A stretch of DNA of 64,000 nucleotides from Ottelia alismoides (lineage: Eukaryota > Streptophyta > Magnoliopsida > Alismatales > Hydrocharitaceae): assembly GCA_037367405.1 (NCBI GenBank), contig JAZKJV010007248.1, positions 828,501 to 892,500 on the forward strand. Direction: 5' to 3'. Below the pieces are notes generated by a model. The model was not told the origin of the DNA. It searched no databases and worked only from the letters and a program-made list of their open reading frames with translations. Position 1 is the stretch's first letter. Each line of letters starts with the position of its first letter. A program made the position numbers and the translations under genes. Positions 1 through 14,099 of the stretch are shown here, one piece after another.

Positions 1-1978
1 TTGTTGTTGTAAAGGAATACATAGGTCTACCCTTTCTTTTATATCAAATTGGATGTACATGTACATAGATCCCAATCCATGTGCATACATGATCGATGGT
101 ATAGATTATTTTGTGCTTTCAATCATGGTCATGATTTTATTGTATAAAATTACATCAATAAATAGCTAATTTAAAATTAAATTAAATATATTGAAGATCC
201 ATCATATAAATAAATTTAAATTAAATCAACCAATATGGAATTACTTGGAAGAAGATCAAGGCTCCTTCCACGCATAGGGTGGACAACCACCAAATTAGGA
301 CTGAAAATGATCGTCCACTCTTGTTATGGTAAGGAGGCTTTCTCATCCCATATTTGACGAGATCTCATATCTCATCAAATATTATACATGTACAAGAACT
401 TTTGTTGTAAAATTGTTCACCAAAATAATTTTAAATTATTTTGTAATAATCTCAATCATGTCATTGATAGTTATGAATCATATTCCTACATCCAATATAA
501 AATGTAAGTTGCATTTACAATTCATTGTCTAATGTGAATCCACTTGACATCAACATTTAATTTATATATAAAGTCTCTCCAACATATTATAAATCATATT
601 TATGATATTTATTATTATTATGGATAGCGATATCCACATTAATCATATCCTCGATAATTAAATCATATTTAATTATCTTGGATGACTATTTTCATGTACC
701 GAAATAATATAAATCATATCTATATTATTCATTATAATTAAATCATATTTAATTATAAATTTCTCAATGCTTATGTACAATATCAATAATTGAATTGTCC
801 TTTAACTCTTTCAAGAATATTGTACTTTCTTCACCGAACTTTGAAGATAATGACATGTCAATTGTACACTCCATGTATAGTAACTTGGATATTGAGATCA
901 TGTCTCAAATCCATATCTCATAGACCTCTCAAAAAACAAACTGTAAATCTAATCTTATCATTGCATCCGAAACACATTTAGATCAATGTCCAACATTTAG
1001 ACTAAGATTGGGATAGTAATCTATTAAGAGAAGTCACTAAAATCTAAACATGTTTCATCACTCCCTTGGAATGGGAGTGTCATTGGTATACAATCGTTTA
1101 CGATCGCATCAAGTTTCACATTCGATCATTGAGAGTTGGTACCAATCACATTCTTTCTAAAAAAGAATACATCATACATATAAATCTTGTCATGCTTCTA
1201 AAGCAAGATGACCATGCATGAAATTTGATCGGTCCCAATACCTCATGAGTGAGTTAATGTCTTCTGATTCAGTAGTGAATGTGTATGATACCTTTGAGAT
1301 ATCGTAATAATCGCGTGCCCTTGCATGCACACTAGCTTGTCAGCGTATAAACCTTGATTATGTCATCAATCTAATGATATGCCTAATGTACATGCTTAGA
1401 TATATAGTAATACACCTGTCTCCGATCAGAGGATGTGTGTCTATACCATGACAACATACGACATAAGTCTTAGTTACCTCGATCTCGTTAAGTCAACTCT
1501 TTGGCCTAACTTATCTAATACCTCAAAATCTCTGTTCATATACAAAGGACATGCATCAAGAGGTCGGTCAAATATCAGCCTTTAGAGAAAGGTTGGCATC
1601 TTTTTCCTGGGCTGGAGATCCTTTCTTAACAATCATCTGATAGAGCTTGATGAGTCCTCAATCTAACTCTTTAGTATCATCCAAACACCGACCTTATAAT
1701 TCAGCCATTGAATCAACAACTGTATGATTATTAAGGGACCTTATAAATGCATTCATTCGTTTAGTCTCAGACAATGAGTGAAATAAATCAATAAGGGATT
1801 TTTACACCCATAACCCTGAGTAACTTCGCAATAACGTTCATAACCCTATATAATCGCGAATTACATGAGAAACCCTGAGTAATGCTTAACTCTTACATGA
1901 CATAACCCTGTGTCATGTTCCGTTTGGGATGGTTGTTATGTTTGACGGTTTCCGTTAAAAAAATACAAAACTGCCCTT
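1..1978. repeat. Tandem duplication, copy 1 (AT-rich, non-coding)
   Basis: This stretch recurs almost base for base at 2484-4473. The only sizeable difference seen is a 12-bp insertion in the second copy near 3052. No credible coding sequence is present; the short ORFs occur identically in both copies and match nothing I recognise. Its final 184 bases (1795-1978) are the left terminal inverted repeat of the Mutator-like element that is complete at 4290-5765, so the duplication happened after that insertion. The copy probably starts outside the window. The AT-rich non-coding character suggests old retrotransposon sequence, but I cannot name a family. Confidence 0.85.
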
Positions 1979-2483
1979 GCACCATCAATCGTGACCGTCT
2001 ATCAAGCTTACATCGGACAAAAATGAGATTAGATTATATATACGATCTAAGGTAACTAGTCATACTAGTTGCAACATGCAATAAAATTTAAAAAATGTTA
2101 ATTAGATGAAACCACGGGATGTGAGAACACTTATCAAATAGTTTCATTAAGATCACAAACGAGTCAAAAGGATTACATCTTGAAGTGTGATTGTGATCCG
2201 GTGAAGGATGCACTTGCGGGCACATGGATGAGATGCGTGCTTCTCGCAATCTAGGTTGAAGATCTGAGTGCGAAATCTCCTGATTTCATCCCACGAGATC
2301 GATAGCCTTCCTCACGAGCAAGATGCTTCGAAGAAGGTGGATATCCATGAGCAGTTGATCCGGCAGCACGACTGTGACACAACGACTACAAGGCTCTCTA
2401 GGTCTTATGGTGGACGGTCACAATATTGAGAGAGGGTGTGGGAGGGGGAGCATGTATGAGAATAGAGAGAGATTTGTTGCTCT
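1979..2483. other. Start of the second duplication unit; no gene seen
   Basis: If the duplication unit is 1979-4473, this is the left part of the second unit; its partner in the first unit lies outside the window. The unit junction at 1978/1979 joins the inner edge of a MULE terminal repeat to this sequence. No coding region is supported. An ORF beginning at 2374 runs into the repeat and has no recognisable similarity. Confidence 0.5.
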
Positions 2484-4473
2484 TTTGTTGTGTAAAGGAA
2501 TACATAGGTCTACCCTTTCTTTTATATCAAATTGGATGTACATGTACATAGATCCCAATCCATGTGCATACATGATCGATGGTATAGATTATTTTGTGCT
2601 TTCAATCATGGTCATGATTTTATTGTATAAAATTACATCAATAAATAGCTAATTTAAAATTAAATTAAATATATTGAAGATCCATCATATAAATAAATTT
2701 AAATTAAATCAACCAATATGGAATTACTTGGAAGAAGATCAAGGCTCCTTCCACGCATAGGGTGGACAACCACCAAATTAGGACTGAAAATGATCGTCCA
2801 CTCTTGTTATGGTAAGGAGGCTTTCTCATCCCATATTTGACGAGATCTCATATCTCATCAAATATTATACATGTACAAGAACTTTTGTTGTAAAATTGTT
2901 CACCAAAATAATTTTAAATTATTTTGTAATAATCTCAATCATGTCATTGATAGTTATGAATCATATTCCTACATCCAATATAAAATGTAAGTTGCATTTA
3001 CAATTCATTGTCTAATGTGAATCCACTTGACATCAACATTTAATTTATATATAATATTCATAATTAAGTCTCTCCAACATATTATAAATCATATTTATGA
3101 TATTTATTATTATTATGGATAGCGATATCCACATTAATCATATCCTCGATAATTAAATCATATTTAATTATCTTGGATGACTATTTTCATGTACCGAAAT
3201 AATATAAATCATATCTATATTATTCATTATAATTAAATCATATTTAATTATAAATTTCTCAATGCTTATGTACAATATCAATAATTGAATTGTCCTTTAA
3301 CTCTTTCAAGAATATTGTACTTTCTTCACCGAACTTTGAAGATAATGACATGTCAATTGTACACTCCATGTATAGTAACTTGGATATTGAGATCATGTCT
3401 CAAATCCATATCTCATAGACCTCTCAAAAAACAAACTGTAAATCTAATCTTATCATTGCATCCGAAACACATTTAGATCAATGTCCAACATTTAGACTAA
3501 GATTGGGATAGTAATCTATTAAGAGAAGTCACTAAAATCTAAACATGTTTCATCACTCCCTTGGAATGGGAGTGTCATTGGTATACAATCGTTTACGATC
3601 GCATCAAGTTTCACATTCGATCATTGAGAGTTGGTACCAATCACATTCTTTCTAAAAAAGAATACATCATACATATAAATCTTGTCATGCTTCTAAAGCA
3701 AGATGACCATGCATGAAATTTGATCGGTCCCAATACCTCATGAGTGAGTTAATGTCTTCTGATTCAGTAGTGAATGTGTATGATACCTTTGAGATATCGT
3801 AATAATCGCGTGCCCTTGCATGCACACTAGCTTGTCAGCGTATAAACCTTGATTATGTCATCAATCTAATGATATGCCTAATGTACATGCTTAGATATAT
3901 AGTAATACACCTGTCTCCGATCAGAGGATGTGTGTCTATACCATGACAACATACGACATAAGTCTTAGTTACCTCGATCTCGTTAAGTCAACTCTTTGGC
4001 CTAACTTATCTAATACCTCAAAATCTCTGTTCATATACAAAGGACATGCATCAAGAGGTCGGTCAAATATCAGCCTTTAGAGAAAGGTTGGCATCTTTTT
4101 CCTGGGCTGGAGATCCTTTCTTAACAATCATCTGATAGAGCTTGATGAGTCCTCAATCTAACTCTTTAGTATCATCCAAACACCGACCTTATAATTCAGC
4201 CATTGAATCAACAACTGTATGATTATTAAGGGACCTTATAAATGCATTCATTCGTTTAGTCTCAGACAATGAGTGAAATAAATCAATAAGGGATTTTTAC
4301 ACCCATAACCCTGAGTAACTTCGCAATAACGTTCATAACCCTATATAATCGCGAATTACATGAGAAACCCTGAGTAATGCTTAACTCTTACATGACATAA
4401 CCCTGTGTCATGTTCCGTTTGGGATGGTTGTTATGTTTGACGGTTTCCGTTAAAAAAATACAAAACTGCCCTT
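2484..4473. repeat. Tandem duplication, copy 2
   Basis: Second copy of 1-1978, offset by 2483 bases at the left and 2495 at the right because of a 12-bp indel near 3052. By eye the rest is essentially identical, which means either a recent duplication or an assembly artefact. It ends at 4473 inside the MULE, which continues on to 5765 only in this copy. Confidence 0.85.
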
Positions 4474-5765
4474 AATATATACTCTTATTTGCAAAACATA
4501 CCACCCACACTTCCCTCTTCCCATCCCGTGCTTGAAGACAGATGTCCATCCCCCTCCCCCATCTCGTTCTCCCAATTACCATACAGTCAATGATTTCAGG
4601 CATCCGATTAATTTATAGTGTATTAAACCAAAATTTTCTCTCTTCAGTATTGGACCGCGGCGGATACGAAGTTCAGCATCATAACAGCGAGAGAGGGCAT
4701 CACGGAGGAGGAGGTGGTGGCAGCGGGGACAATCATGGAGGACGAGGAGGTGGCGGGGGATTCCACAAAGAATATGACCCCCCCCCCCCCCCCCCCCGCG
4801 TGGAGAGACCTGTACCCGCACCCCCCGCCATCAACCGACCCTACCGCCCGTGGAGAGATACGCACTGCGTGGAGAGACCCACACCCCCTCCTCAACCGAA
4901 CCTGCAGCTCCCCCACGCATGGAGAGACCTGCACCCCCGCCGTCAACCGACCCTGTGGAGAGACCTGCACCCCCGCCGTCAACCGACCCTGCAGCCGCCC
5001 ACCCCCCTCCCCCCCGAGACCTGCACCCCCGCCATCAACCGACCCTGCAACCCCCCCCCCCCTTCCGGCATGGAAAGACCCGCACCCCCTCCTCAACCGA
5101 CCCTACAGCCACCCCCCCCCCCCCCCCGGGACCTGCACCCCCACCGTCAACCGACCCTGCAGCCCCCCCCCCTCTCCACCTCGCGTGGAGCGACCTGCAC
5201 CCCCTCCTCAACCGACCCTGCAGCCCCCCCCCCCCCCCCCCCCCGTGTGGAGAGACCTGCACCCGCACCCCCCGCCGTCAACCGACCCTGCCGCCCACGG
5301 AGAGACCCACACCGCGTGGGGAGACCCGCACCCCCTCCTCAACCGAACCTCAGCTCCCCCGTGCGTGGAGAGACCTGCACCCCCGCTGTCAACCGACCCT
5401 GCATACCCCCTCCCCTCGTCCCACAATCAAACGAAGCTTCCCCGCAGGCAGACCCTCCACCATCACCGACCTGCCACAGCCTGCCACCGTCGTTCCGCAC
5501 GCAGCATCCCCACTCTGCCCTTCACTATCTCTATTCCTCAACCAAAATTTAGGGATACTTATTTTTTATTTAGATTAAATTTCAGTCGTTGGATCGTTGA
5601 TTAGTTAGATTAACTCAATCATCTGGTTGAGTTAACGAAGTAAAGTAACAGAAGGTTACATGTGTAAGACGTCACACTTATTCAGGGTCCTCAGCGTAAT
5701 TCGCGATTATGGGGGGTAATGAATGTTATTGTGAAATTAATCAGGGTTATGAGTGTAAAAATCCC
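4290..5765. mobile_element. Mutator-like non-autonomous element A (9-bp TSD)
   Basis: The ends are inverted repeats opening GGGATTTTTACAC(C/T)CATAA and extending more than 100 bp with moderate identity. The flanks carry a perfect 9-bp target-site duplication, AATCAATAA, at 4281-4289 and 5766-5774, the length typical of Mutator superfamily elements. The two ends differ internally: the left (end 2) holds a TTTGACGG block, the right (end 1) holds a GTTAACTCAACCA block. There is no transposase. The interior is a C-rich minisatellite. The same family recurs at 49445-50758 and, degenerate, near 41615-42460. The GC-rich cargo recalls Pack-MULEs, but no parent gene is recognised. Confidence 0.85.
4770..5415 (+). 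repeat. C-rich, proline-coding minisatellite inside MULE A
   Basis: Imperfect units of roughly 36-45 bp built on GAGACCTGCACCC, CGTCAACCGACCCTGC and poly-C runs of up to about 18 bases. All three plus-strand frames stay open for long distances (for example 4542-5552, 336 codons) because the units lack stops, so these ORFs are not evidence for a protein. The minus strand is G-run rich and could form G-quadruplexes. Poly-C tracts of this length are also error-prone in assembly. Confidence 0.75.
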
Positions 5766-5774
5766 AATCAATAA

Positions 5775-7690
5775 TCGTTATTGACATATCAAAGATTACA
5801 ATAACATTTTATTGTTGGAATGGCTCGCCCTGGACTCACATGACTAACATCACCACCGCATAACCTCCTCCTCCTGATGTCTCCATCATCATGCCACCAC
5901 TGCAAAACCTCCTCTCCTCGATGCCTCCCTGGTCGTGCCACATGTCGCTCCCCTACTATGCCACCTCTCCCTATCCAACATCACCCCACTATGCCCATTG
6001 CGCGGCATCCTCTCCTCAATGCTACATCACCTCACTCGTTGTGCCGCCACCACACAACCTCCTCTCCCCTAACGTCTCCCTCATCGTGACACTGCCATAA
6101 AAACCTCCTCCCCTTGATGCATTAATTGTCGTTCGACCTCTCGCTCCCCCATTGCGCCACCTCTCCCTCACTTATACCCCCTGTCACACCCACCTCAACT
6201 TCGTAGTGTTTTCTTGTTCACTAGTATGTTATCATCTCCTTGACGTCGACATTCTGATCTCTTTAGTAGTTTCCCAGCACCGACTATTCTCATCTCACGA
6301 TGTTGACATCCTCCTCTCTATAGTGATTGCTTGCGCATTAGCACATTTTGCTCTCTCCGATGCCAATATGCACATGTTCTTAAGTAAACCAACAAGACTG
6401 CAAACAACCCCTGGCCTTGTGTTTTGCATAACCGGAAAGCTACCCGTGCGGGACTATTTCAATTCTATCATGAGGGTACATGCGAGTGACGATGAGAGAC
6501 ACCTCATCCTCCTCTAACGCTTTCTACAAGTTTCGTAACATCTGACTAAAGGTTGAGCTTTCAAAGCCATTTTCAATTTTTAACTACCACATTGTCCAAT
6601 TTTGAAAGCAACATTCAATATTGACATTACAAATTGACCTGCAAGTACTCCTTCAAATGTTGACTACTGACAAAGGCGAACTTCCTCTCTTATTTTCAGT
6701 GTCCATCACTAACTCGATCAACTACAAGGGTGATAATCTTGTTGATGTTATGGTGAGCATCAAAAACGAAGAGTCGCATCCACCGTAGTTTGGGGTTGGA
6801 TCCCCATATATGATGTAGAGGTTCGAGCTTATGCTTAAGATTCTCAGCTCAAATCGTTGGTCGATAGAGGCAAGATTTTTGGTGTCCATAGATCATCTGA
6901 AACATAGATTGTTTTTCCCCATTACCATTCCCAATTACACACATGTGCTCCTCTTCCTATTTTCTTCTATGTTAGTCCTTGTCTATCCTCCCCTTCCCTG
7001 TTCTCCACATGTTCTTCACTTTCTCCTTATCCTGTCATCGTTGTGTAACATGCCTTAACAGAACACATAACCTTCCTTCTCTTTCTGCTTCTTATGCTAC
7101 CCTTCACAAAACACCCCACCTCCTACCATGCATGGTGGCCGAGCTACTCTCCTCGCAGCGTCTCCCAGATTGTAGGAGCACATCCACCCACTCCTCTTGA
7201 ATCTCATCTCAGCTTTATCTGGATAATCCTTCATTCGAACCCCTACGCATCAAACCATCTCCAACTTTGCAGGTTCACGATCAAAGGAGAAGCCTCTACC
7301 TTCGCAATTTCCAAAGCTTAAGGCCCTCATACATTCTTCGTGCTTCCATCCAAAGAAGTGGTCTCTAGTCACACAACCATTGTCTAAATCAAGTATACAC
7401 ATCTTAGCCATTACGAGCAGTTGTAATCATCACCTATGATCGAAATAGACAGTGATTCGTCACCATTGAAGGAGTCAGACGTCCACCATATTTTGATATG
7501 AAGGTCGTTGCTATCCAATCGTTCGAAGGAGGTCGTCTCTATATCGCATGACCATAGATTCATCGACAAAACCATGTGGCGGTTTTGGAGCCCCACGATC
7601 CTCCACATCAACAGCATCGGCTTAATGAAGGGCTCCCCTTGCAGGCACACCTGAAGGTGATGATTTGATCTCAACCTCAATTAAGGGTGA
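5775..7690. other. Intergenic DNA, no supported gene
   Basis: Pyrimidine-rich DNA with many CCTC and CACC motifs between about 5840 and 6200, then mixed sequence. ORFs at 6152-6517 (plus, 121 codons) and 7411-7680 (minus, 89 codons) are open but show no domain, no similarity I recognise and no convincing promoter. I treat the stretch as decayed repeat or neutral DNA. Confidence 0.4.
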
Positions 7691-10600
7691 TGTATTGTAG
7701 TATAGGGAGGCAGAAAATGATATATCAAAATCACAATCTTCGAACGTCGTAGAGTATTTTTACTTGGCGAGTCTACCAAGGTCGAACACATGGAATAGAC
7801 TAATTTTTAGTTACATAGTTTTAAAATTAATTTGAACAATTAATTAATTTCGATGTTAACATCCACGTTGGAAATAAAATAAAAATAAAAATAAACGATG
7901 CGCAATGAAAATACAATGCAAAATGAACAAAAGAAACTTAAAAATTAATGAAGTGCATGATATGTGATTATAAAAATTAAATCGCCGACTAAAATAATCA
8001 ATATCCTAAAATAAAATCATAGATCAAATATTACTTTTCAATAAATGTATCAAATTTGAATCCAAACTGTAGTCAAGGATATGAATAGATTCATAAATAA
8101 TCATGCAAAGGAGATAAAAATAATACTCAAATAAAGGCAATGATCTTAAAGTTCTCTCTAATTTAATCGTCAAGTAAATAGAGTTTAATCGCATAAAATA
8201 TCTAGAATTAAAATGAATCTCCTGTGAAGATTAATTCCTCAAATAATGATTTGCAATAGTCAAAAGAGGATTAATCCAATAAAACCCTCAATAAACTCCC
8301 TGCAAAAATGACTATTAATTTTCTTAATAAAATATCGCACAAAGTGTCAGAAATCAATTGGCATAGAATCAATTGATCCTCAAATAATATGTGATATAAA
8401 TCAAAATATGTTATCAACAAGTTATGCAAAATGATAGAGCATGGAACAAGCTTTAAAATGACATATTGTGCATAAAAATCGGAGTCTAAATGAGCGAGAT
8501 ATGATAAAATGAAGTAGCAGGACTAAAATGTAATAAAAATATGAGTTTTCCTCTCAAAAGGGTCCCTGAGAGGACTTATCTGCAATCTTGATAATCCACA
8601 GGGAATCTATTGTAATTCACTCCCATGTAGGGGTCTTTGCGTGATTCCCAGGAAGGAGGAGGGTTCGCCTAAAAAATTTCCTCCGCGCATGCACGAAACA
8701 CGTGTGTCGAGGCTTGGGAGCGGAGGTAGCGGCTCGGAACCATACGGCGGTCAGCGAGAGATTCATATGGCAAGGCTTGGGCTCGAGGGCGGAGGCTGGG
8801 GCTTGGAAGACTGAGCCTACGTGGAGGGCTGAATAGGCTTAAGCCGAGCCGAGCCTTAAGGCTTGGGCGGATGGCTCAGGGCTCCTACGTGGTAGCGGGC
8901 CAGCCGTTGGATCAAGGGATCGGGCCCGATCCAATTGTGGCTGGAGGTGGGGGAGCGACGGAGGGCGACGAATGAACTCGACCAAGGGCGCGGTGAGGCC
9001 GGGCGGAGGAGAGGAGCAGCACAGAGTGGTTGATGACGGAGAGGCTTCGACGGATGGTTGCAAATGGAGCTAGACTCCAAGCGACACACGCTCAAGGTCG
9101 AGGCAAATGCGTGCGATGACAACGAGGGACACATAGAAGGGCAGTAGGCATCCGAGTGGCGAGAAACCGAAACACGGTCGAGCAGTGACTGAAAGGCGAA
9201 CGAAGATTGAAAAGGAGCTCTTTCTGGAGCTTGATCTACAAGTTTAGCACACGAAGACGAAGAGGGGTGTGGATATGGGAAGCTCCGTAGAAGCGCATGA
9301 CAGGGAGCTTTAGCTCCGGCCTTAGTAAGACCGGAGATGGTGGAGGTATGGAAGGTAGGCGGAGAAGCGGTAAGATTCGAGAAGTGAAGGCGATCGACAA
9401 GGTATAGTCGACGACGTGGAGGATGGTGATGCGATGCGGATGAACGATGAAGAAACAAAAGGTATTTCTGGAGATGGAATGGTTGTACATGGAGAGAAGA
9501 GTGTCGATGCGGGGCGGAGGAATCATATGGGTAAGGACAAGGAAGGTCCGAGTTTTTTGCTCGAAGGGTCCGACGAAGAAGCTCTGAGATCCGCCACCTT
9601 GAAGAAGGAGCCTACTCGACCAGGAAGTGGTCGAGGATCACACCACACCTTGATCTAGTCATTTCTTGTGGTGGTCTCATCATCTGTTGTCACCCATGGT
9701 TGAGATCGAGCTGCAGAGGAGGGGTTCAATTGGTGGATGGTCGTTGAAGGGAGTAGTGGCCCGAGCTTTATCGGTGGAGGAGAAACGTTCAGGAGGAGAA
9801 ACGACCGGGGGGGGGGGGGAGCGTAACGATGAGGAGGTGGTCGACCGTTGCGGAGGAGGGCGATTACATGCAAAGAGGAGGCAGAGGGACGGCGCGAGGG
9901 GAGGAGATAGAGCACGTGCGTGACACGTGCGCGCGGATGAGGAAGGTAGCACATGCGCAACACATGCTGGCGAAGGGATAGGAGGCAGGAGGGGGGGTCA
10001 CCTGTTGTGCACGTGACCGAGTTTGTGTGGAGAGAGAGAGAAGAGGGGGAGAAAGAGAGGGAAAATAGAGAGAAAGGAAGAAGAGGGAAAAGAGAGGGGG
10101 GAAGAGGAAAGGAAAAAAATAAAAACAAAAGGTAAAACAATTAAAAATAAAAAGTAAAATAAAATAAATAAAGAAAGGCAAAATAAAATAGTAAATGATG
10201 TCAAATGAAAACGTGCTCAACACAAAAGTTGCTCGTCTCGAAAAGATCTACAACTTTTACGAAGGACCCAAAATCAAAAGAGGTAAATTGTACAAAACAT
10301 ACATCTGGTGATACTCTACAGATGATAAAATGCTAGATTTTTGCATTTTGTGATTTTTTTACATTTTTTATTTAATTATAATCAGTGGATTAATTTAAAC
10401 ACAGTAAATACATAATTGATCTAATTTTTATGGATTTTTTATAGGTTAGAAAAAGGTAAAATAAAAATAACAAAGAGAAAATATGTGCAAAATATAAAAT
10501 GATAACTATTTTTTATTTCTTTTAGATTCGTTCTTCGGTGCCATATTAGTTAATTAATCAAGGAATAATTTAGAGAAAGAATTATATTTAAATAAAGATT

Positions 10601-10700
10601 ATTTACACATAAGATAATAAGCTCAAATTAGGTCAAAACCCATGGCTATTTAATTTTAGATTTTAACCCTGCTTTTAGCATACTTAGTTAATGTTAATTG
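7690..10700 (-). mobile_element. Probable non-coding LTR-retrotransposon remnant (LARD-like)
   Basis: Read on the minus strand, the block near 10,200-10,330 contains an AAGTTGTAGATCTTTTCGAG-type phrase of a kind I associate with non-coding parts of large plant Gypsy/LARD elements. It is followed by a long pyrimidine-rich, low-complexity segment (about 8650-10,110) and then an AT-rich tail. No gag or pol motif was found in any frame, and no LTR pair could be delimited. ORFs at 8856-9458 and 9655-10140 are serine/proline/leucine-rich and look compositional. The retrotransposon origin is inferred from style, not from a domain. Confidence 0.35.
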
Positions 10701-13700
10701 ATTGATTTTAAGAAGTTTAATTAGTGAATTGTTAAAGATATTTTTGCTAAAAACAACTATACAGAGTAGATGAATCATGGATTCATTAGAAGGATATATC
10801 GTAAAGTAGACTCTAGAACTTCATCAAATCACACAAAGGCCCTCACCGTTTAATAAATGCACACATCTCACACATTACACATGGCTAATTACAACGACCT
10901 CCTCTATAAAATGATACAGGTAGATATGTCCTCGCTCAAGTGTTTAAAGCTTAAATCTAAACATTGAACTTTATAAAGAGACCCATGTATTTAACTAATT
11001 GTATCACTATGATACCCTTTCATTTTAACACGAACTTTTTTGTTGTTGTAAAGCTCGCACCGTCTCTTCTTTTTAAGGTATTACGATGTTTCTTTAATAA
11101 ACAGAAATGAGTGATATATGAATTTTGGAGTAAAAGTACCGTTTCCTGAAGTTAATGAATACCAAATTATTATTGTTGAATTTTATTCCCATTGTTTGAA
11201 ATCATGTGAATGAATTGGGTAGAAAATTGTTGTAGAATAAATCATTGAGAAACATTGTTATTTCTGATATGCATCAATTAATTTGGTATTGACTTCTATG
11301 AAATTTCTATGGAATGTGTTGAAGTTTCTCAAAAAAATACCCTTTGTTTACTCTTAGAACGAACTTCACTTATTAAATTATGCATAAATAATAGACATGA
11401 TTTAATATTTTTAAAAATAAAAAAATTGAAATATCTCATTGTCATTATTTTTGTTGATTTTAGTTAATTTTGCATGTTACCAAAATTCTAGAAAAAAATA
11501 GGGTAACTTCCTAGCTAGAGAATAGCCCCAACATCCATATTTTTTATTGACCTTCTATTTTTTAGCAAAAAATGCAACAACATCAAAATATACCTAAATC
11601 ACTAAAAGTTCATATAAAACTCCTAAAAACAAAAAAATGTTCCTAGAATGCTTATGCATAGAATGATTTATGAATATTATTTTAACTATTTTTACATGGC
11701 TGACTTACAGGATAAATGCATTTTTTAAACCTCACAATTTTCCCTTTTTAACTTCCTGATTATTTTTTATTTCATATTTTTTCTTTTCAAAAATCATCAA
11801 CAAATACTAACTCACGAGATAAAAACCATTTTTTATATTTTAATATAGTAAAATCTTTCTCCTTCTTGCATATATATATATACATATATATATAATTTCC
11901 ATTTTCTTTTAATATATTAATAAGAACTTAAAAAATAAAATCAAGATCAATAAAATATTTAATTAAACATCATGGAAATTACAAAATATTATACATGTAT
12001 TATTCACATATTATATGTATAACTAAAATTTCAAAATCACTTAAAAATATACAACATTTAAAATCAGTAAAAAACAATGACAAATTTTTAACTCCATACA
12101 CACTTGGCTGCGTTTGGTTGTAGGGTTGGGTTTGGGTACACCGGTGTACCCCTCATTCCAACCCTTCCAATCCTCCTCACGGTTTTCACAGGGTTACCCC
12201 AACCCAACCCAACCCCGCAACCAAATGCAGCCATAGGGATTTGATTTAGGATCCAAATTGAGTCAGTTTGTTTCGCCTCACATAGTTGACTTTCGTCACT
12301 TATTAGGTAAAAAGGACATCCTTTCACATAACCTAGTCCAATTGAATGCTTGTGTTGAGTGGAATATTAGGATTTTAAGACCGTAAAGGGGGTGAGGGAC
12401 TAGTATTTTCGAGCGCCGTAACCCAAGATTGTGGTATCACGAGAGTGAGAAGTCTGGCTTATATACTTGTTCTTAGGCACAAAGTATCCATCCTCTCCAA
12501 GTTTATTGGACTTATATTTTGTAGTATCCAAGCTATCCTTTTCCACAATATCTGATCAGTCAATGTTCATTGATTTTTTTATCTAGTACAAGGGGAGTTC
12601 ATATTTTATATTCCGATTATGGGGCATGAATCTTTCTCGGGATCTTCTGAAGTTTGTCCATACGAAGACAGATTTGATGGATATCAAGTTCATGAATATC
12701 GAGGCATTTAATTCCAATAACTTTCCTAAAACCACATACCAGGGAGGTAAAATATCAATACATTTAATTCCCAACAACTTTCCTAAAATCACATAACAAG
12801 TTGGTGAAAATGAGCACGACTTAAAGATGAATGGAATCCTATATATTTTTATCCAGATCAAGTTGACTTATTCAAGAGCGCATGCTTAAATTTTGGTGAC
12901 CATGTAGATAGGGTGTATTTTATGCCAAAATAACCATGTAGTATTGAGAACTCTATGTCCAAAGAAATGGCGGATAAATTAGGATTTAACAATGCAACCA
13001 CTTGTTAAACCATATAGCATTGCATGGTTCTATGGGGATACCCAGCTATCGATTCATTGTCAGTGCTTTGTTCTATTATAGATTAACCCAACACATAAGG
13101 ATGAGGTCCTGATCATGTGGCTCCAATGTATGTGATATAACATTTTTCCATGATTTTAACTAATTAAATTCGGCGACTAAAGTGTCGTTGCAACCGTTAA
13201 AAACTAACTCAAGCATTCAAAAATATAAACAATAACCCATATAATGGAGAGCACATGAACAGAACTGTACTTTTGCAAATAAATTAACACTCAAATGATC
13301 ATGCACGATCTCTATCTCTTAAATTCCATCGTTCGATTTTGGATTTATAATTTTTTACAGGATTTTAATCTACATCGACATGATCTTACTCAACAATATG
13401 AAGGACATGGTGAAGAAATGTAAGTAAAAACTAAAAACATATTTTAAATATATTTTTTCATGATGATATGCGATTTTTTAAGAGTTCTCCAATCAGATGA
13501 AACAATATGAAATTCACTTTTTTTCAAATGGCTCAAATTAACAAAACCTTCCAACGATGCTTTTGTGCTTCATTTATCTCTAATCATAATAACAGTGTGT
13601 GTGAGTGCAGTTGCACACTTACGATCTAATTTCAAGTACACCAATCCAAGCAAACACAAGATCTAACAATTAACAAGATCAACCAATCGAACCACTTAAA

Positions 13701-14090
13701 TAAAGAAATCAACTCATGCAAAAACGATGAGCAAAAAAAGACAAAAAAAGTTTATCATCATATAAGATGAACCATGTTTGAACCCAAGAAATGATAGTCT
13801 TACACCTTAAGGGCCCGTTTGATTGTCATGGTACATCGGGGTATAATGACATACTCATAGCTCCAACCCTGCATTCCTAGATTGTGATTGCTTGTATTGA
13901 CTCTACAATTTCTTTGCTATAATATTTTTCAACCATGTTCAAATAAACTTATTAACATAAAAAATACATTATAATCATTAACCGATTAATATAATACATA
14001 ATCAATATCACATAACAATTATCATTCATATCCTCCAAACAACTACTATCCAGGAAAGGATACTCAAACCTAACCGAACCCACCCAAAAA
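10700..14090. other. AT-rich intergenic DNA
   Basis: No gene supported. It contains an AT dinucleotide tract near 11,869-11,894 and one foldback MITE (12105-12233). A fragment opening GGGCCCGTTTGATTG at about 13,811, preceded by TAA, resembles the end of a Tourist-type MITE, but no partner end was found. Confidence 0.5.
12105..12233. mobile_element. Small foldback MITE
   Basis: About 129 bp with inverted termini TGGCTGCGTTTGGTTG and CAACCAAATGCAGCCA and a central palindrome GGGTACACCGGTGTACCC. The TTTGG-containing terminus is a common plant MITE style (PIF/Harbinger or hAT-like), but I could not match a target-site duplication, so the superfamily is left open. A minus-strand ORF across it is a by-product. 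Confidence 0.6.
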
Positions 14091-14099
14091 AACAGGGCA

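Noticed and set aside
1..4473. The large direct repeat as a pair of LTRs
   Set aside because: The spacer is only about 505 bp, with no primer-binding site, polypurine tract or TG...CA ends at the repeat boundaries. The right boundary lies inside a MULE, which fits a tandem duplication better.
4542..5604. Overlapping proline-rich ORFs of 336, 296 and 242 codons
   Set aside because: All three frames are open because the minisatellite units lack stops. The ORFs lie wholly in a MULE interior and have no domain or codon signature.
8856..9458. 200-codon minus-strand ORF
   Set aside because: Ser/Pro/Leu-rich composition in a skewed region, with overlapping ORFs on the other strand and no recognisable motif.
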